Shown: positions 17,581-26,153, counted from the first letter of the stretch. The stretch is 44,547 bases of DNA from Zoogloea sp. (GCA_017309145.1 JAFLDU010000006.1:1-44547); one strand, 5' to 3'. A program made the numbers and translations. The notes: generated by a model from the letters alone, not told the origin.

Positions 17581-17645
17581 TAAAGTGAAATCACTACTCG
17601 TAAACTATCATTAAATACGAATTTGTAAACAGTAATTTCACTTTA
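17581..17645 (-). promoter_or_regulatory. Operator/promoter region of the TetR operon
   Basis: TAAAGTGAAAT at 17581-17591 and ATTTCACTTTA at 17635-17645 are perfect 11-bp inverted arms flanking a 43-nt AT-rich core. Two further GTAAAC words lie inside as direct repeats. The left arm begins 12 nt upstream of the regulator ATG. This composition contrasts strongly with the GC-rich surroundings. A TetR-type repressor autoregulating from paired sites is inferred. A TTTACA-like -35 lies in the core on the (-) strand, but the -10 is ambiguous. Confidence 0.6.
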
Positions 17646-18176
17646 TCAAGTCTCCCTGTTTCCGAAGAGCTGGACTGGATGCGCAACAGCAGGCAAACAG
17701 GAAGTGCGCGTCAGCCGAATGGTGAAAAAACGTTGGACGGTAGTGAATCGCCCCAGATTTCGTAGTCACTGTGGAGCCTGTTCAGCGTCCAGAAGCAGCT
17801 GCTCAGTTTGTAGGGACTGAAAGGCCGCAACGGCCGACAAGCCGTCACCCCCATAATCCCCCGCCCCAGGGGCGGCGAGGTATGTGGGCGCCGCTGCGTG
17901 GGGACGTCCGCAGGCGGCGGGCCGTTGTTGCGCTGTCGGTTGGGAAGGGCCTGCGTGGAAGAGGCGGAGGACTGACCCGGGCCGGCCTTCGGGGCTTGGG
18001 CGAGATGCCCCATTCCGGGTACCCGGCCACCTCAGCGAGCCCCGTGTAGAACGCTACGCCGAGCCGCGGGGATGGCTTGATTGCTGCGGCGCACAAAGGC
18101 ATCATTCAAGCCCCTTCCCTTACGAACGTCCGGCGTGGCCGCCCATAAGGTCGCCCGGGGTTCTCCCTGTAGAAAC
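17646..18176. other. Gene-free interval between TetR operon and hydratase
   Basis: No convincing coding sequence. The left 150 nt are less GC-rich and the rest is very GC-rich. Hairpins occur at 17823-17835 (GGCCG/CGGCC) and 17861-17875 (CCGCCC/GGGCGG). TGAATCGCCCCAG near 17740 resembles some IS3-type ends, but no transposase is present, so I make no mobile-element call. The promoter of the downstream hydratase must lie here but is not obvious. Confidence 0.5.
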
Positions 18177-18974
18177 ATGAACATGCAGCCCAGCCTGATC
18201 GCTGAATTAGGCGATGAACTTCTGGCGGCCTGGCAGGAAGGCCGCAGCATTGCGCCGCTCACCGAGCGCTACCCCGAACTCGGCGTCGACGACGCTTACC
18301 GTATCTCCCGCCATGTCCTGGCCCGGCGCGAAGCGCTGGGGGAGAAGGTGGTGGGCAAGAAGGTGGGCGCCACCAGCAAGGTGGTGCAGCAGTTGTTCGA
18401 CGTCCCCGAGCCGGACTTCGGTTTTCTGACTGACGCCATGCAGTACCCGGACGATTCGGCCATCTCCTTGTCCCGTTGCGGCCTGATCCAGCCGCGGGTC
18501 GAGGGTGAGATCGTCTTCAAGCTCAAGGCCGACCTGACCGGCCCCGGGGTGACCCGCGAGGCCGTACTGGCCGCCACCGAATGGGTGGCGCCGGGTTTCG
18601 AGATCGTGGACTCGCGCATCGATGACTGGCAGATCCGCATGGCCGACACGGTGGCCGACAACGCCTCTTGCGGTCTGTTCATCGTCGGCGAGCGGCGGAC
18701 TCCGCCGGATGACGTGGATCTGGCTTCCCTGCGCATGGAGTTGTGCCGCAACGGCGAGCCCGCCGGCAGCGGCATCGGCGCCGCCCTCCAGGGGCACCCG
18801 GCCGAATCGGTGGCCTGGCTGGCCAACACCCTGTGCGAGATGGGCATCCCCCTGCGGGCGGGGGAGCTGGTGCTGTCCGGTTCGATGGACCATCTCACGC
18901 CGGTACGGGTCGGTGACCGGCTGGCGCTGGAGATCGACATCCTCGGGGGCTGTTCGGTGCGCTTCGTGCGCTGA
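18177..18974 (+). CDS. 2-oxopent-4-enoate (2-keto-4-pentenoate) hydratase-like enzyme
   Basis: About 265 aa. The ATG at 18177 (or 18183) follows a weak ribosome site; the open frame extends further 5' without conserved content. The protein matches the MhpD/DmpE branch of the fumarylacetoacetase fold: VGKKVGATSKVVQ, the metal-binding EGEIVFKL pair of glutamates, then FEIVDSRI with the third acidic ligand, and a C-terminal VLSGSMDHLTPVRVGD barrel. Hydratases of this type add water to 2-hydroxypenta-2,4-dienoate in meta-cleavage of aromatics; close relatives are 4-oxalocrotonate decarboxylases. No other meta-pathway gene is nearby, so the physiological substrate is uncertain. It is convergent with the small gene ending at 19007. 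Confidence 0.88.
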   Translation: MNMQPSLIAELGDELLAAWQEGRSIAPLTERYPELGVDDAYRISRHVLARREALGEKVVGKKVGATSKVVQQLFDVPEPDFGFLTDAMQYPDDSAISLSRCGLIQPRVEGEIVFKLKADLTGPGVTREAVLAATEWVAPGFEIVDSRIDDWQIRMADTVADNASCGLFIVGERRTPPDDVDLASLRMELCRNGEPAGSGIGAALQGHPAESVAWLANTLCEMGIPLRAGELVLSGSMDHLTPVRVGDRLALEIDILGGCSVRFVR

Positions 18975-18984
18975 AGAGGGCGGT

Positions 18985-19001
18985 GGGCGCGGACTGCGCC
19001 C
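18985..19001. terminator. Hairpin between convergent genes
   Basis: GGGCGC, a GGACT loop and GCGCCC form a 6-bp GC-only stem in the 32-nt gap between two convergent stops. No U-tract follows on either strand, so a bidirectional terminator is plausible but unproven. Confidence 0.45.
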
Positions 19002-19006
19002 GGCCT

Positions 19007-19414
19007 TCAGAGACCGCGCTTCTCGAGGTCCTGCTCGAAGGCTGCGATCACGGCGTGTTCCCGGCTGTCGTAGTGCTCGCCGGCATGTTCCTGCCAGTTC
19101 TGGTCGGTCAGCGGGAGACGCTCGCCGTCGTCGTTGAAGACGTAGATGTACTTCTCTCCCGGCACTCCAAACACCGTGAACAGGGCGTTGGAATAGACCA
19201 CCGGCAGCGGCTGGCTCAAGGCTCCGATCTCCACATCGTAGAGCTCGCAGGCGGCGTTCAGGGCATTGTCGTAGCTGTCTTCAAACGGGCAGTCGTGATA
19301 GTTGTCGGCATTGATCTCGATGCCGGCTGCCTCATACACGTAGCCATTGGCCTGGGGCACGTGCCAGATGGCGAAGTCGATGTGTTCGAATACCTTGGTG
19401 ACGCGGTCGCTCAT
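19007..19414 (-). CDS. Hypothetical acidic protein
   Basis: 135 aa, ATG at 19414 with GAGGAG six nt upstream, a strong site. The product is soluble, acidic and rich in Tyr and Asp/Glu (INADNYHDCPFEDSYDN; YIYVFNDDGERLPL), with no signal peptide or TM segment. Codon use matches the neighbours, which supports a real gene. I do not recognise a family. It is convergent with the hydratase and divergent from the gene at 19696; the ~280-nt divergent region between them holds no recognisable operator. Confidence 0.7.
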   Translation of the reverse strand: MSDRVTKVFEHIDFAIWHVPQANGYVYEAAGIEINADNYHDCPFEDSYDNALNAACELYDVEIGALSQPLPVVYSNALFTVFGVPGEKYIYVFNDDGERLPLTDQNWQEHAGEHYDSREHAVIAAFEQDLEKRGL

Positions 19415-19695
19415 GCTTGCTCCTCGGGAAGGGGCTGCCATTGTAATGGCCTTTCGGCGGGCCTCCGCACCCGCGCGCCGAGGGACAGGGCTGCCCTGAT
19501 TTGAAACACTGTGCCGTGGCGGGTGGATCGCAGTTGTCCACCGTCGTGACATGGTGCGACACGGCATGAACAGTCTTGCCGCCGCACAGCGTGCCAAGAC
19601 GGTACTTTCATCCGGCTGGCATGGGGCTTGCCCGGTTGTCTCCCATCTCCGCTGTCCTGGCGGGGACTTTTCCTGTGCAAGCTGGGAGGAAGAAC

Positions 19696-20433
19696 ATGGG
19701 TATGGCGGAGGCAACAGGCTTGTGGCGGCAATTGCTGCAGATCCAGGAACCGTGGACGGTGCGCGAGTGCCGTGCCGACGAGTTCAACCGCTGCATGGAG
19801 ATCCGGGTCGGTGTGGAGGCGCCGCGAGGCTGGTTCCGCCTGGGGCGGGCCATGGCCGCCGGCGAGGAGTTCGTCTGGCGGCACATCGGCTTCGGTGACT
19901 GGCGGGTGCGCCTGCGTGTCACCGTGCCCCAGGGGAGCGAGGCGCCACGCCATGCTTGGGCCGGCGAGGTCGGGATGCCCTTCACCCGGGCGCTGGACCG
20001 GCAGGTGCTGGCCCTGCTCGGTGAGGGCGTGGGCATGACGGGCGTGTGCTCCCTGCTCGACATCCCCATCTCCGAGCTGTGGCGTTACCGCCATGCCCTC
20101 GACAACGGCAAGCTCGGCGTCTCGGCGGATGCCTATGCGGCGAGCACCGCGGTGCCGGTGCCGCCGGCCGATGGGGTGACCGGCGGCGCTTCGTCCCGGG
20201 TGCCCGATGCTGCCGATCCCGTATGGCAGCGTCTGGTGGAGGGCAGCCTGGAGATCGATGTGCGGGTGCTCGGCCTGCAGATGCTGCTGTCGCGCCTGCG
20301 CAGTCAGGCGGCCCTGATCGCCGACGAGCAGGTCCGTGCGGTCAAGCTGCGCGAGTTGCATCGCTACTTCGTGCGCAATGAGCGCATGCTGGCCCACGAG
20401 CTGGGCCAGCTGTCCCTGGCGGAGGCGGCATGA
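19696..20433 (+). CDS. Protein resembling the N-terminus of ISL3 transposases, zinc ligands lost
   Basis: 245 aa; the ATG at 19696 follows GGGAGGAAGAAC. The order of features mirrors ISL3-family transposase N-termini (family knowledge): LLQI..PWTVREC, a short beta segment, WRHIGFGDWRVRLRVTVP in the place of the usual WRHLD.C.F.T.LHARVPR, then PFTRALDRQVLALL and an HTH-like stretch GVCSLLDIPISELWRYRHAL. The CPxCG and CxEHG zinc ligands are missing, and the DDE catalytic half is replaced by a ~100-residue helical tail (VRVLGLQMLLSRL, ELHRYFVRNERML). I infer a domesticated DNA- or protein-binding derivative, not an active transposase. Its stop overlaps the next start (ATGA), so the two proteins are probably made together. 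Function unknown. Confidence 0.6.
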   Translation: MGMAEATGLWRQLLQIQEPWTVRECRADEFNRCMEIRVGVEAPRGWFRLGRAMAAGEEFVWRHIGFGDWRVRLRVTVPQGSEAPRHAWAGEVGMPFTRALDRQVLALLGEGVGMTGVCSLLDIPISELWRYRHALDNGKLGVSADAYAASTAVPVPPADGVTGGASSRVPDAADPVWQRLVEGSLEIDVRVLGLQMLLSRLRSQAALIADEQVRAVKLRELHRYFVRNERMLAHELGQLSLAEAA

Positions 20434-21482
20434 GCGCCGCCCGGCCGCCCGAAGGCGCTCGCACCGAAGCCCGTCAGGGCGTAGGTAATCTTACGAGCGT
20501 AAGTACGCCGATCAACCGCCTGATGACGCCGGACGAGGCTGCCGGCCTGATCCGCGAAGGCCGTTTCCTTATGCTGGCGGGTGACGAGGCCGCTCTGCGC
20601 CAGTTGCCGGCGGGCAACTGGATGGGCGGCACGATGCCCTACTTCATGGCAGACACGGGCGGTGTGAGCAGCCGTGAGCGTCTCTTCGTCACCGAGCTGC
20701 CGGTCACCGCGGGTGCCCCGCAGCTGCGCTTCTATGATGTGGCAGGGCTCGACCAGGTGTGCGTGGACGGGCCGGACAACGGCTACAGCCTGATCATCAT
20801 TCCGGCCTTCTCGGCGGTGCATTCGCTGTATGCGCGTCGCGCCCAGGCCTTCGAGGACATGTTCATCAAGCCGGTCGCTGGCTGGGTGGCAGGCTGCCAT
20901 CTGGACGACCTGGGGCGGGCCACGCCGCAGGTGGTGCTGGGCAGCGGCCCGCATTTCGATGCCGAGCGGGCGGTGGTGATGCACGTGCCCTTGTCCGACG
21001 AGGCCTATGCCCGCATCGACATCCTCAACGCCATGGCGCAGGGCGGCGGGGACAGCCTGCGTTTCGCCGAGACGGGCTTCTCGGCGTCCGCCTGCACGGT
21101 GAACGGCGAGCCGCGCAATCTGGCGGAGTATCTGCTGGCCCGTGGCGCCGACCGGCGCCTGCCGCTGGTGGCGGATTACGGCGGCGCATCGGTGAATGTG
21201 TCGATCAAGGCGATCGATGGCGAGGCCGGCAGGGTGGATTTCTACGCACCGGTGTTCGATGACGTGGAATACCGCCTGGCGGCGCCCGTGGATTTCTCGG
21301 TGCCTCCGCTCGAGCAGGGCATGGAGCCGGCCCTGTGGTCGTGCAACTGCATCCTCAATTACGCCTACTGGCACCTGGAGGGACAGCGCACCGGCACGCC
21401 CCCCGGGGCGATGAGCTTCGGCGAGATCGCCTACCTGCTGCTCAACCAGACCCAGGTGTGCCTGCGTATCGGGCAGGGCTGA
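20430..21482 (+). CDS. Uncharacterised protein coupled to the ISL3-like gene
   Basis: 350 aa. The ATG at 20430 overlaps the preceding stop by four bases. The first ~25 residues are low-complexity; the conserved body begins near INRLMTPDEAAGLI. Recognisable stretches are LPAGNWMGGTMPYFM, IIIPAFSAVHSLYA and LWSCNCILNYAYWHLEG. The protein is cytosolic, without signal or TM. I believe it belongs to a family of unknown function seen in proteobacteria, but cannot name it securely. WMGGTMPYF recalls FIST-like signalling proteins only loosely. It is convergent with the GGDEF-EAL gene of the Aer-ODP operon, with a strong hairpin between, so a link to that signalling cluster is possible. A 14-nt palindrome (20490-20503) lies inside its 5' coding part. 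Confidence 0.7.
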   Translation: MSAARPPEGARTEARQGVGNLTSVSTPINRLMTPDEAAGLIREGRFLMLAGDEAALRQLPAGNWMGGTMPYFMADTGGVSSRERLFVTELPVTAGAPQLRFYDVAGLDQVCVDGPDNGYSLIIIPAFSAVHSLYARRAQAFEDMFIKPVAGWVAGCHLDDLGRATPQVVLGSGPHFDAERAVVMHVPLSDEAYARIDILNAMAQGGGDSLRFAETGFSASACTVNGEPRNLAEYLLARGADRRLPLVADYGGASVNVSIKAIDGEAGRVDFYAPVFDDVEYRLAAPVDFSVPPLEQGMEPALWSCNCILNYAYWHLEGQRTGTPPGAMSFGEIAYLLLNQTQVCLRIGQG

Positions 21483-21510
21483 GCGGGTAGGGCTGAGCGG
21501 GCAGGCTCGC

Positions 21511-21538
21511 GGCGGGGGCCAAGGGCCGGCCCCCCGCC
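21511..21538. terminator. Strong GC hairpin between convergent genes
   Basis: GGCGGGGGCC at 21511-21520 pairs with GGCCCCCCGCC at 21528-21538 apart from one bulged base. It fills the gap between the convergent stops at 21482 and 21540 and probably ends transcription both ways. The U-tract is minimal. Confidence 0.6.
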
Positions 21539-21539
21539 T

Positions 21540-23729
21540 TCAGTGGATGCGCGGGGCCGGCACGCCCAGGTGGAAGCCCTGGGCGTAGTCCACCCCCATC
21601 TCCCGCAGGGAGGTGAGGATCTCCTCGGACTCGACGAACTCGGCGATGGTGAGGATGCCGAGCTCCTGGCACAGGCGGGTGAGGTTGCGGACCAGGATGG
21701 TGTCCACCTTGGAGCGCACGATGTTCTTCACGAAGGCGCCATCGATCTTCACGTAGTCGAAGCTCAGCTCGCGCAGGTAGTGGAAGGAGTTGTAGCCGCT
21801 GCCGAAGTCGTCGAGGGCGAACAGGAAGCCCTTCTTGCGCAGGTCGCTGAGGAATTTGCGCATGTGGGTCATGTCGCCGATGGCATCGCGCTCGAGGATC
21901 TCGAAGACGATCACGCTGGGCGGAATGTTCAACTCGGTGCACAGCTGTTCCGCATAGCCGAGGATGCCGCGGCCCTGGATCTCCTGCGCCGACAGGTTGA
22001 TGAAGAGCCGGAAGGGGGCCTGGCCCGCGTCCAGGCGGGCGCGGGCGGCACGCAGGGCCTGCTCGATGATGGTGCGGTCCAGGTCGCGGCCGAGGCCGTA
22101 CTTCTCGATGGTCTCGATGAACATGCCGGCCGACAGGGTGCGTCCGTCCGGCTCGATGATGCGGGCCAGGGTCTCGCAGGCGATCGGCTCGCCGGTGTGC
22201 ACGTCGATGATGCGCTGGTAGAAGGGCACCACGCGGCCCTCACGCAGGGACAGGCGCAGTTTCTCGGCGTAGTCGCGGGTCAGCCGGCTGGCCTGGATGC
22301 GGTCTTCCACCGATTCCAGGGTGCCGATGCCATCCTTGCCCAGCTCCTTGGCACGGTACAGGCCCAGGTCCACCCCGGCCATCAGGTCGGATAGGCTGCG
22401 CGCGTCGTTGGGGTAGGTCACCACGCCGATCGAGGTGGTGACATGGAAGCGCCGCCCTTCCTCGCTCTCGAAGGTCATCTGGCGCAGCTCGGTACGCAGC
22501 TTCTCGGCCACGATCATGGCGCCGTCGGCGCCGGTCTCCACCAGGATGATGGCGAACTCGTCGCCACCGATGCGGGTGGCCAGATCGCCGTTGCGCATGA
22601 TCGAGCGCATGCGCTCGGCCACCTGCTGCAGCACCCGGTCGCCGCAGGGGTGGCCGTAGGTGTCGTTGACGTCCTTGAAGTCGTCGAGGTCGAGCATCAG
22701 GATCGAGAACTGGTGCTTGTGGCGTTCCGAGCGCCCGACCTCGTAGCCCAGGATCTCGTTGAAGTAGCGCCGGTTGTGCAGGCCGGTGAGGGGGTCGTGG
22801 GTGGAGTAGTACTCGAGCTCCGAGAGGGTCCGGTTGAGGGCCTTGGAGGAGCCCACCACCATCACCATGACTGCCAGGATGGAGTGGATGACGCTGCTCT
22901 CCTGGGGCGTCAGTTCGTCCATGGAGGCATAGGCGATGCCGAGCAGGCCGGCCAGGTTGGAGGCCTCGATGTCCTGCACCGGCACGGTGATCATGCGGAT
23001 GTTGTCGATGCTGCCCACGTCCCGCCCCTTGCGCCCGGGCACCTGGAACTCCTCGATGTCGAGGGCCACATCCTGCGGCAGCTTGAGGTGGGACACCATG
23101 TCGCGCGACAGGTTGTTGCGGGCGGCGTCCTTCACCTCCTGCGGAAATGTCCCCATGTAGTAGATGTACAGGGACAGGGCGTTCTCTTCGGCGAAGGCGA
23201 TGAAGAACAGGTCGAAGGGAAAATAGTCGTGGAAGCCGAGCAGCACCTCCTGCACGAAGGCCTTCCACTGGGTGACCTTCTCGTGCGACAGCACGATGGT
23301 CTCCAGGACCTGGCTCTGGCGCTCCAGCAGATCCTTCTCGAGCAGGGTGCCGGCCAGGCTGCGCGAGGTGCGGTCGAACTCGAGCATCGCCTGTTGCAGG
23401 TCGGAGGCATTCTGCTGCCACTTGCGCCGGCGCTCGTCGAGGAGCAGGTTGAGGGTGCGGTCCAGGCGCTCGCAGCGGGCCACCGAACGGGACAGGCCGG
23501 TGGTGATGGCCTCGCGTTCGTCCTTGCTCAGTCGCAGGGCGCCGATCTGCTGGATGGCCGCGCGCAGGCCCTCCAGCAGCTCGGCGTGGGTGTTTTGCGT
23601 CATCTCGGTGACGCTGGCGGCGAAGCGGCGGTTGCGGGTCTGGTTCTCGAACAGCGCGGCAAAGTTCTCGAGGACGCGCTGGCGCATCTCCTCCTGGCTT
23701 TCGGGGAGCAGCGGGACGATGGCCGTCAT
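21540..23729 (-). CDS. Soluble GGDEF-EAL protein with N-terminal GAF-like domain
   Basis: 729 aa, no TM segment. Residues ~1-145 are helical, ~150-310 look like a GAF-type sensor (FDLFFIAFAEENALSLYIYYM; LLGIAYASMDELTPQE), and GGDEF and EAL domains follow. The cyclase half has intact GGDEF and an RNGD I-site five residues before it. In the phosphodiesterase half the signature reads E-T-L (CETLARI), a known tolerated variant; NLSAQEI, FEILERD, DDFGSGYNS, KIDGAFV and AEFVES retain the other metal and catalytic residues. It is the last gene of the (-) operon after aer and the ODP-like gene. Its ATG overlaps the stop of the latter (ATGA), so its activity is probably tied to that oxygen/iron-binding protein. 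Confidence 0.92.
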   Translation of the reverse strand: MTAIVPLLPESQEEMRQRVLENFAALFENQTRNRRFAASVTEMTQNTHAELLEGLRAAIQQIGALRLSKDEREAITTGLSRSVARCERLDRTLNLLLDERRRKWQQNASDLQQAMLEFDRTSRSLAGTLLEKDLLERQSQVLETIVLSHEKVTQWKAFVQEVLLGFHDYFPFDLFFIAFAEENALSLYIYYMGTFPQEVKDAARNNLSRDMVSHLKLPQDVALDIEEFQVPGRKGRDVGSIDNIRMITVPVQDIEASNLAGLLGIAYASMDELTPQESSVIHSILAVMVMVVGSSKALNRTLSELEYYSTHDPLTGLHNRRYFNEILGYEVGRSERHKHQFSILMLDLDDFKDVNDTYGHPCGDRVLQQVAERMRSIMRNGDLATRIGGDEFAIILVETGADGAMIVAEKLRTELRQMTFESEEGRRFHVTTSIGVVTYPNDARSLSDLMAGVDLGLYRAKELGKDGIGTLESVEDRIQASRLTRDYAEKLRLSLREGRVVPFYQRIIDVHTGEPIACETLARIIEPDGRTLSAGMFIETIEKYGLGRDLDRTIIEQALRAARARLDAGQAPFRLFINLSAQEIQGRGILGYAEQLCTELNIPPSVIVFEILERDAIGDMTHMRKFLSDLRKKGFLFALDDFGSGYNSFHYLRELSFDYVKIDGAFVKNIVRSKVDTILVRNLTRLCQELGILTIAEFVESEEILTSLREMGVDYAQGFHLGVPAPRIH

Positions 23730-24502
23730 GCGTAGACGGCCCCGCGAAAGCGGCCGGCTGCCTCCATCAGGTCAACGCCGCACTCCAGGTGCCGGAACCA
23801 GTCCAGGAAGGCTGCCACGGCGGGGCCTCGGTATACCGGGCCGTGCTGGGGGGCGATCATGTCGATCGGCAGCTTGGAGACCATGTCCACCCACAGCCGG
23901 GTGGCCCGGTTGGAGGCCATGTAGCGGCGGTGGAAGCCCTCGATGTAGGGAAGGTGGGCGTGGAAGTCGTCCACGAAGGGGGTGTCCTCGCCTTCAGGCA
24001 TCATTGCCGCTCCGATGTCGCCGGTAAACAGAATGCGCGAGACCGGGTCGTACACATTGATCTGCCCCTCGGAGTGCAGGAAATGGGCGGGCAGCAGGTC
24101 CAGATGGAAACCGGGGGTGACTTCGCAGTGCATGCCCTCGTCCGGGACGCCGACGAAGCGCTCCATGGAGGGCAGGCCGTAGTGCGGCAGGAAGCGCAGC
24201 CAGATGCGCGACACGTAGACCGGCGCGTTGCTGATCTCCAGCCAGGTGCCGAGGCCGCCGACGATGTCCGGGTCCTGGTGAGAGAGCATGATGGCCTTGA
24301 GTGCATCCGGGCCGATGTAGCGCAGCATTTCCGAGAGCACCCGGGGCATCACCCCGAAGCCGCCCGGGTCGAGGAGCACGCCGTGCTCGCCGTTGACGAT
24401 CAGATACTGGTTGGAGCGGATGCCGTCCTCTTCGCCCGGCTCGCTTTCGTTCAGCAGGATGAAGCGGTGGTTCTCCGTGCTGAACAGGGGGATGTTGCGC
24501 AT
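23726..24502 (-). CDS. Oxygen-binding di-iron protein (ODP-like), metallo-beta-lactamase fold
   Basis: 258 aa; ATG at 24502 with AGGA ~9 nt upstream. The ligand set matches flavodiiron-type MBL domains: H75-x-D77-x-D79 (SHQDPDIVGG), H143 (FLHSEGQ), D162 (FTGD) and H220 (APQHGP), with spacing close to rubredoxin:oxygen oxidoreductases. No flavodoxin or rubredoxin domain is attached, as in ODP from Treponema denticola, reported as an Fe(II)/O2 sensor for chemotaxis. It lies between an Aer-type receptor (34 nt upstream) and a GGDEF-EAL enzyme (4-nt overlap), which supports a sensor role over an enzymatic one. Alternatively it could be a small oxygen or NO reductase lacking its electron donor. 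It is cytosolic. Confidence 0.85.
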   Translation of the reverse strand: MRNIPLFSTENHRFILLNESEPGEEDGIRSNQYLIVNGEHGVLLDPGGFGVMPRVLSEMLRYIGPDALKAIMLSHQDPDIVGGLGTWLEISNAPVYVSRIWLRFLPHYGLPSMERFVGVPDEGMHCEVTPGFHLDLLPAHFLHSEGQINVYDPVSRILFTGDIGAAMMPEGEDTPFVDDFHAHLPYIEGFHRRYMASNRATRLWVDMVSKLPIDMIAPQHGPVYRGPAVAAFLDWFRHLECGVDLMEAAGRFRGAVYA

Positions 24503-24536
24503 GCAGTTGTTTCCTAAAATATTACACTTCTGTTAA

Positions 24537-26153
24537 TCAGTGTATCGTGAATCCTTCGATCAGGGCTTTCAGGCGGCCTGAGGTGTGAAGGAGTTCCTGG
24601 GCGGCCCGGGTGGCGCAGCGCGCGGCTTCCTGGTTGTCCTCGATGCGCTGGGTGATGCGCTCCATGCTCCGCGCCACGTCTTCGCTGGCCTGGGTCTGTT
24701 CCACTGTGGCGCTGGAGATCTGGCGCGATCTTTCGGTTACCTCGTCGGCGGCACCCGTCACGTTGCCCAGATCGCCTGCGCCTTGTTGCAGATGGGTGAT
24801 CGTGGCCTCGACCTCCCGCCGTGCCGCTGCCATGGCCTCCACTGCCAGGCCTGACATGGCCTGGATCTGATCGACCGTGGCCGTGATCTCCTGGGTGCTC
24901 GAGGCGGTGCGCTCGGCCAGGGTGCGCACCTCGTCGGCCACCACCGCGAAGCCGCGACCCTGTTCGCCGGCACGGGCGGCCTCGATGGCGGCGTTGAGGG
25001 CCAGCAGGTTGGTCTGGCTGGCCAGCGCGGAGATCACCCCGGTGACCTTGCCGATCTGCTGGATGGCCTGGGAAAGGGCGGTCACCGTGGCGCCGGACTG
25101 GGCCATGGCATCGACCACTTGGCGGGTCATCGACACGGTCTGGCCGATGCGCTGGTTGCCCGTCTCGATGAGGGACTGGACCCGGTTGGCCGCGTCGGAA
25201 GTGTCGGTGGCGTTACTCGCCACTTCGCGTACCGACACGCTCAGTTGCTCGGTGGCGGCGGTGACGCTCTGGGCGTCGTCGAACTGATGGGCGGACTGCT
25301 CGCTGACCTGGGCGATCTGCTGTTCCAGATCCCGGCTGCGGGCCTCGATGGTGTCGGCGGTCATGGCGATGTCGTCGAGCATGGCCAGCAGATTCACCTG
25401 CATGCCGGCGAGCTGGCAGAACAGCAGGCCGGTCTCGTCCCGGCTGGTCACGTCCACCTCGTTGGTGAGCTTGCCTTCGGCGACCCGGTTGAAGAAGTCC
25501 ACGGCGCGGGTCAGGGGGCGGTCGATCTTGATCGTGAAGTAGATGCCGATGGTGATGGCGGCGAGGCTGTTGAGCAGGGCCGCAGCGCCCACCACCGGCA
25601 GCATGTCGGCCTGCAGCAGGCCGGCCAGGGCGGGGATGGCGAAGCCGGCGGAGAGCAGGGAGATGCCCCCCATGATCGCCCATAGGCGGGTGCTGAAGGA
25701 GAAGCGGCCCAGCAGCCCGGGCCGCACCGTGGGGAAGCGGGCCCGCTGTTCGCGGATCTGTCCGTAAAGCATCTCGGCCTGGCGGACCTGTTCCCGGCTG
25801 GGCTCGGTGCGCACCGACATGTAGCCGACGACCTGCCCGTCCTTGCGGATCGGCACCACGGCAGCCTTGACCCAGTAGAAGTCACCGTTCTTGCAGCGGT
25901 TCTTGACCAGACCATGCCAGGGCAGGCCGCTCTTCAGGGTGCCCCACAGGTCCGCAAAGGCTTCCGGGGGCATGTCGGGATGCCGCACCAGATTGTGGTG
26001 CTGACCGATCAACTCCGCCCGGCTGAAGCCGCTGATGTCGACGAAGGCCTCGTTGGCATAGGTGATCACACCCCGGGTGTCGGTCTTGGACACCAGATAG
26101 CGTCCTGACGGAAAGGACACTTCGCGCTGGGTGACGGGCTGGTTGAGCTTCAT
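24537..26153 (-). CDS. aer: Aer-type aerotaxis receptor (PAS-TM-HAMP-MCP)
   Basis: About 538 aa; start at the ATG at 26153 with GAGAGG upstream. The N-terminal PAS domain matches E. coli Aer, including R57, H58 and D60 of VRHPDMP and the [15 protein letters not shown] stretch; these residues are needed for FAD binding in Aer. Two hydrophobic helices (~178-195 and ~202-222) form the membrane hairpin without a periplasmic domain, followed by HAMP and a full MCP signalling domain with the tip around [31 protein letters not shown] (seen in pieces). Aer reports redox/oxygen to CheA-CheW. It heads the operon with the ODP-like protein and the GGDEF-EAL enzyme. No che genes are in the window. Confidence 0.95.
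   Translation of the reverse strand: MKLNQPVTQREVSFPSGRYLVSKTDTRGVITYANEAFVDISGFSRAELIGQHHNLVRHPDMPPEAFADLWGTLKSGLPWHGLVKNRCKNGDFYWVKAAVVPIRKDGQVVGYMSVRTEPSREQVRQAEMLYGQIREQRARFPTVRPGLLGRFSFSTRLWAIMGGISLLSAGFAIPALAGLLQADMLPVVGAAALLNSLAAITIGIYFTIKIDRPLTRAVDFFNRVAEGKLTNEVDVTSRDETGLLFCQLAGMQVNLLAMLDDIAMTADTIEARSRDLEQQIAQVSEQSAHQFDDAQSVTAATEQLSVSVREVASNATDTSDAANRVQSLIETGNQRIGQTVSMTRQVVDAMAQSGATVTALSQAIQQIGKVTGVISALASQTNLLALNAAIEAARAGEQGRGFAVVADEVRTLAERTASSTQEITATVDQIQAMSGLAVEAMAAARREVEATITHLQQGAGDLGNVTGAADEVTERSRQISSATVEQTQASEDVARSMERITQRIEDNQEAARCATRAAQELLHTSGRLKALIEGFTIH

Noticed and set aside
17735..17800. Possible IS3-family terminal repeat (TGAATCGCCCCAG...)
   Set aside because: Resemblance from memory only; no transposase fragment or matching partner repeat was found nearby.
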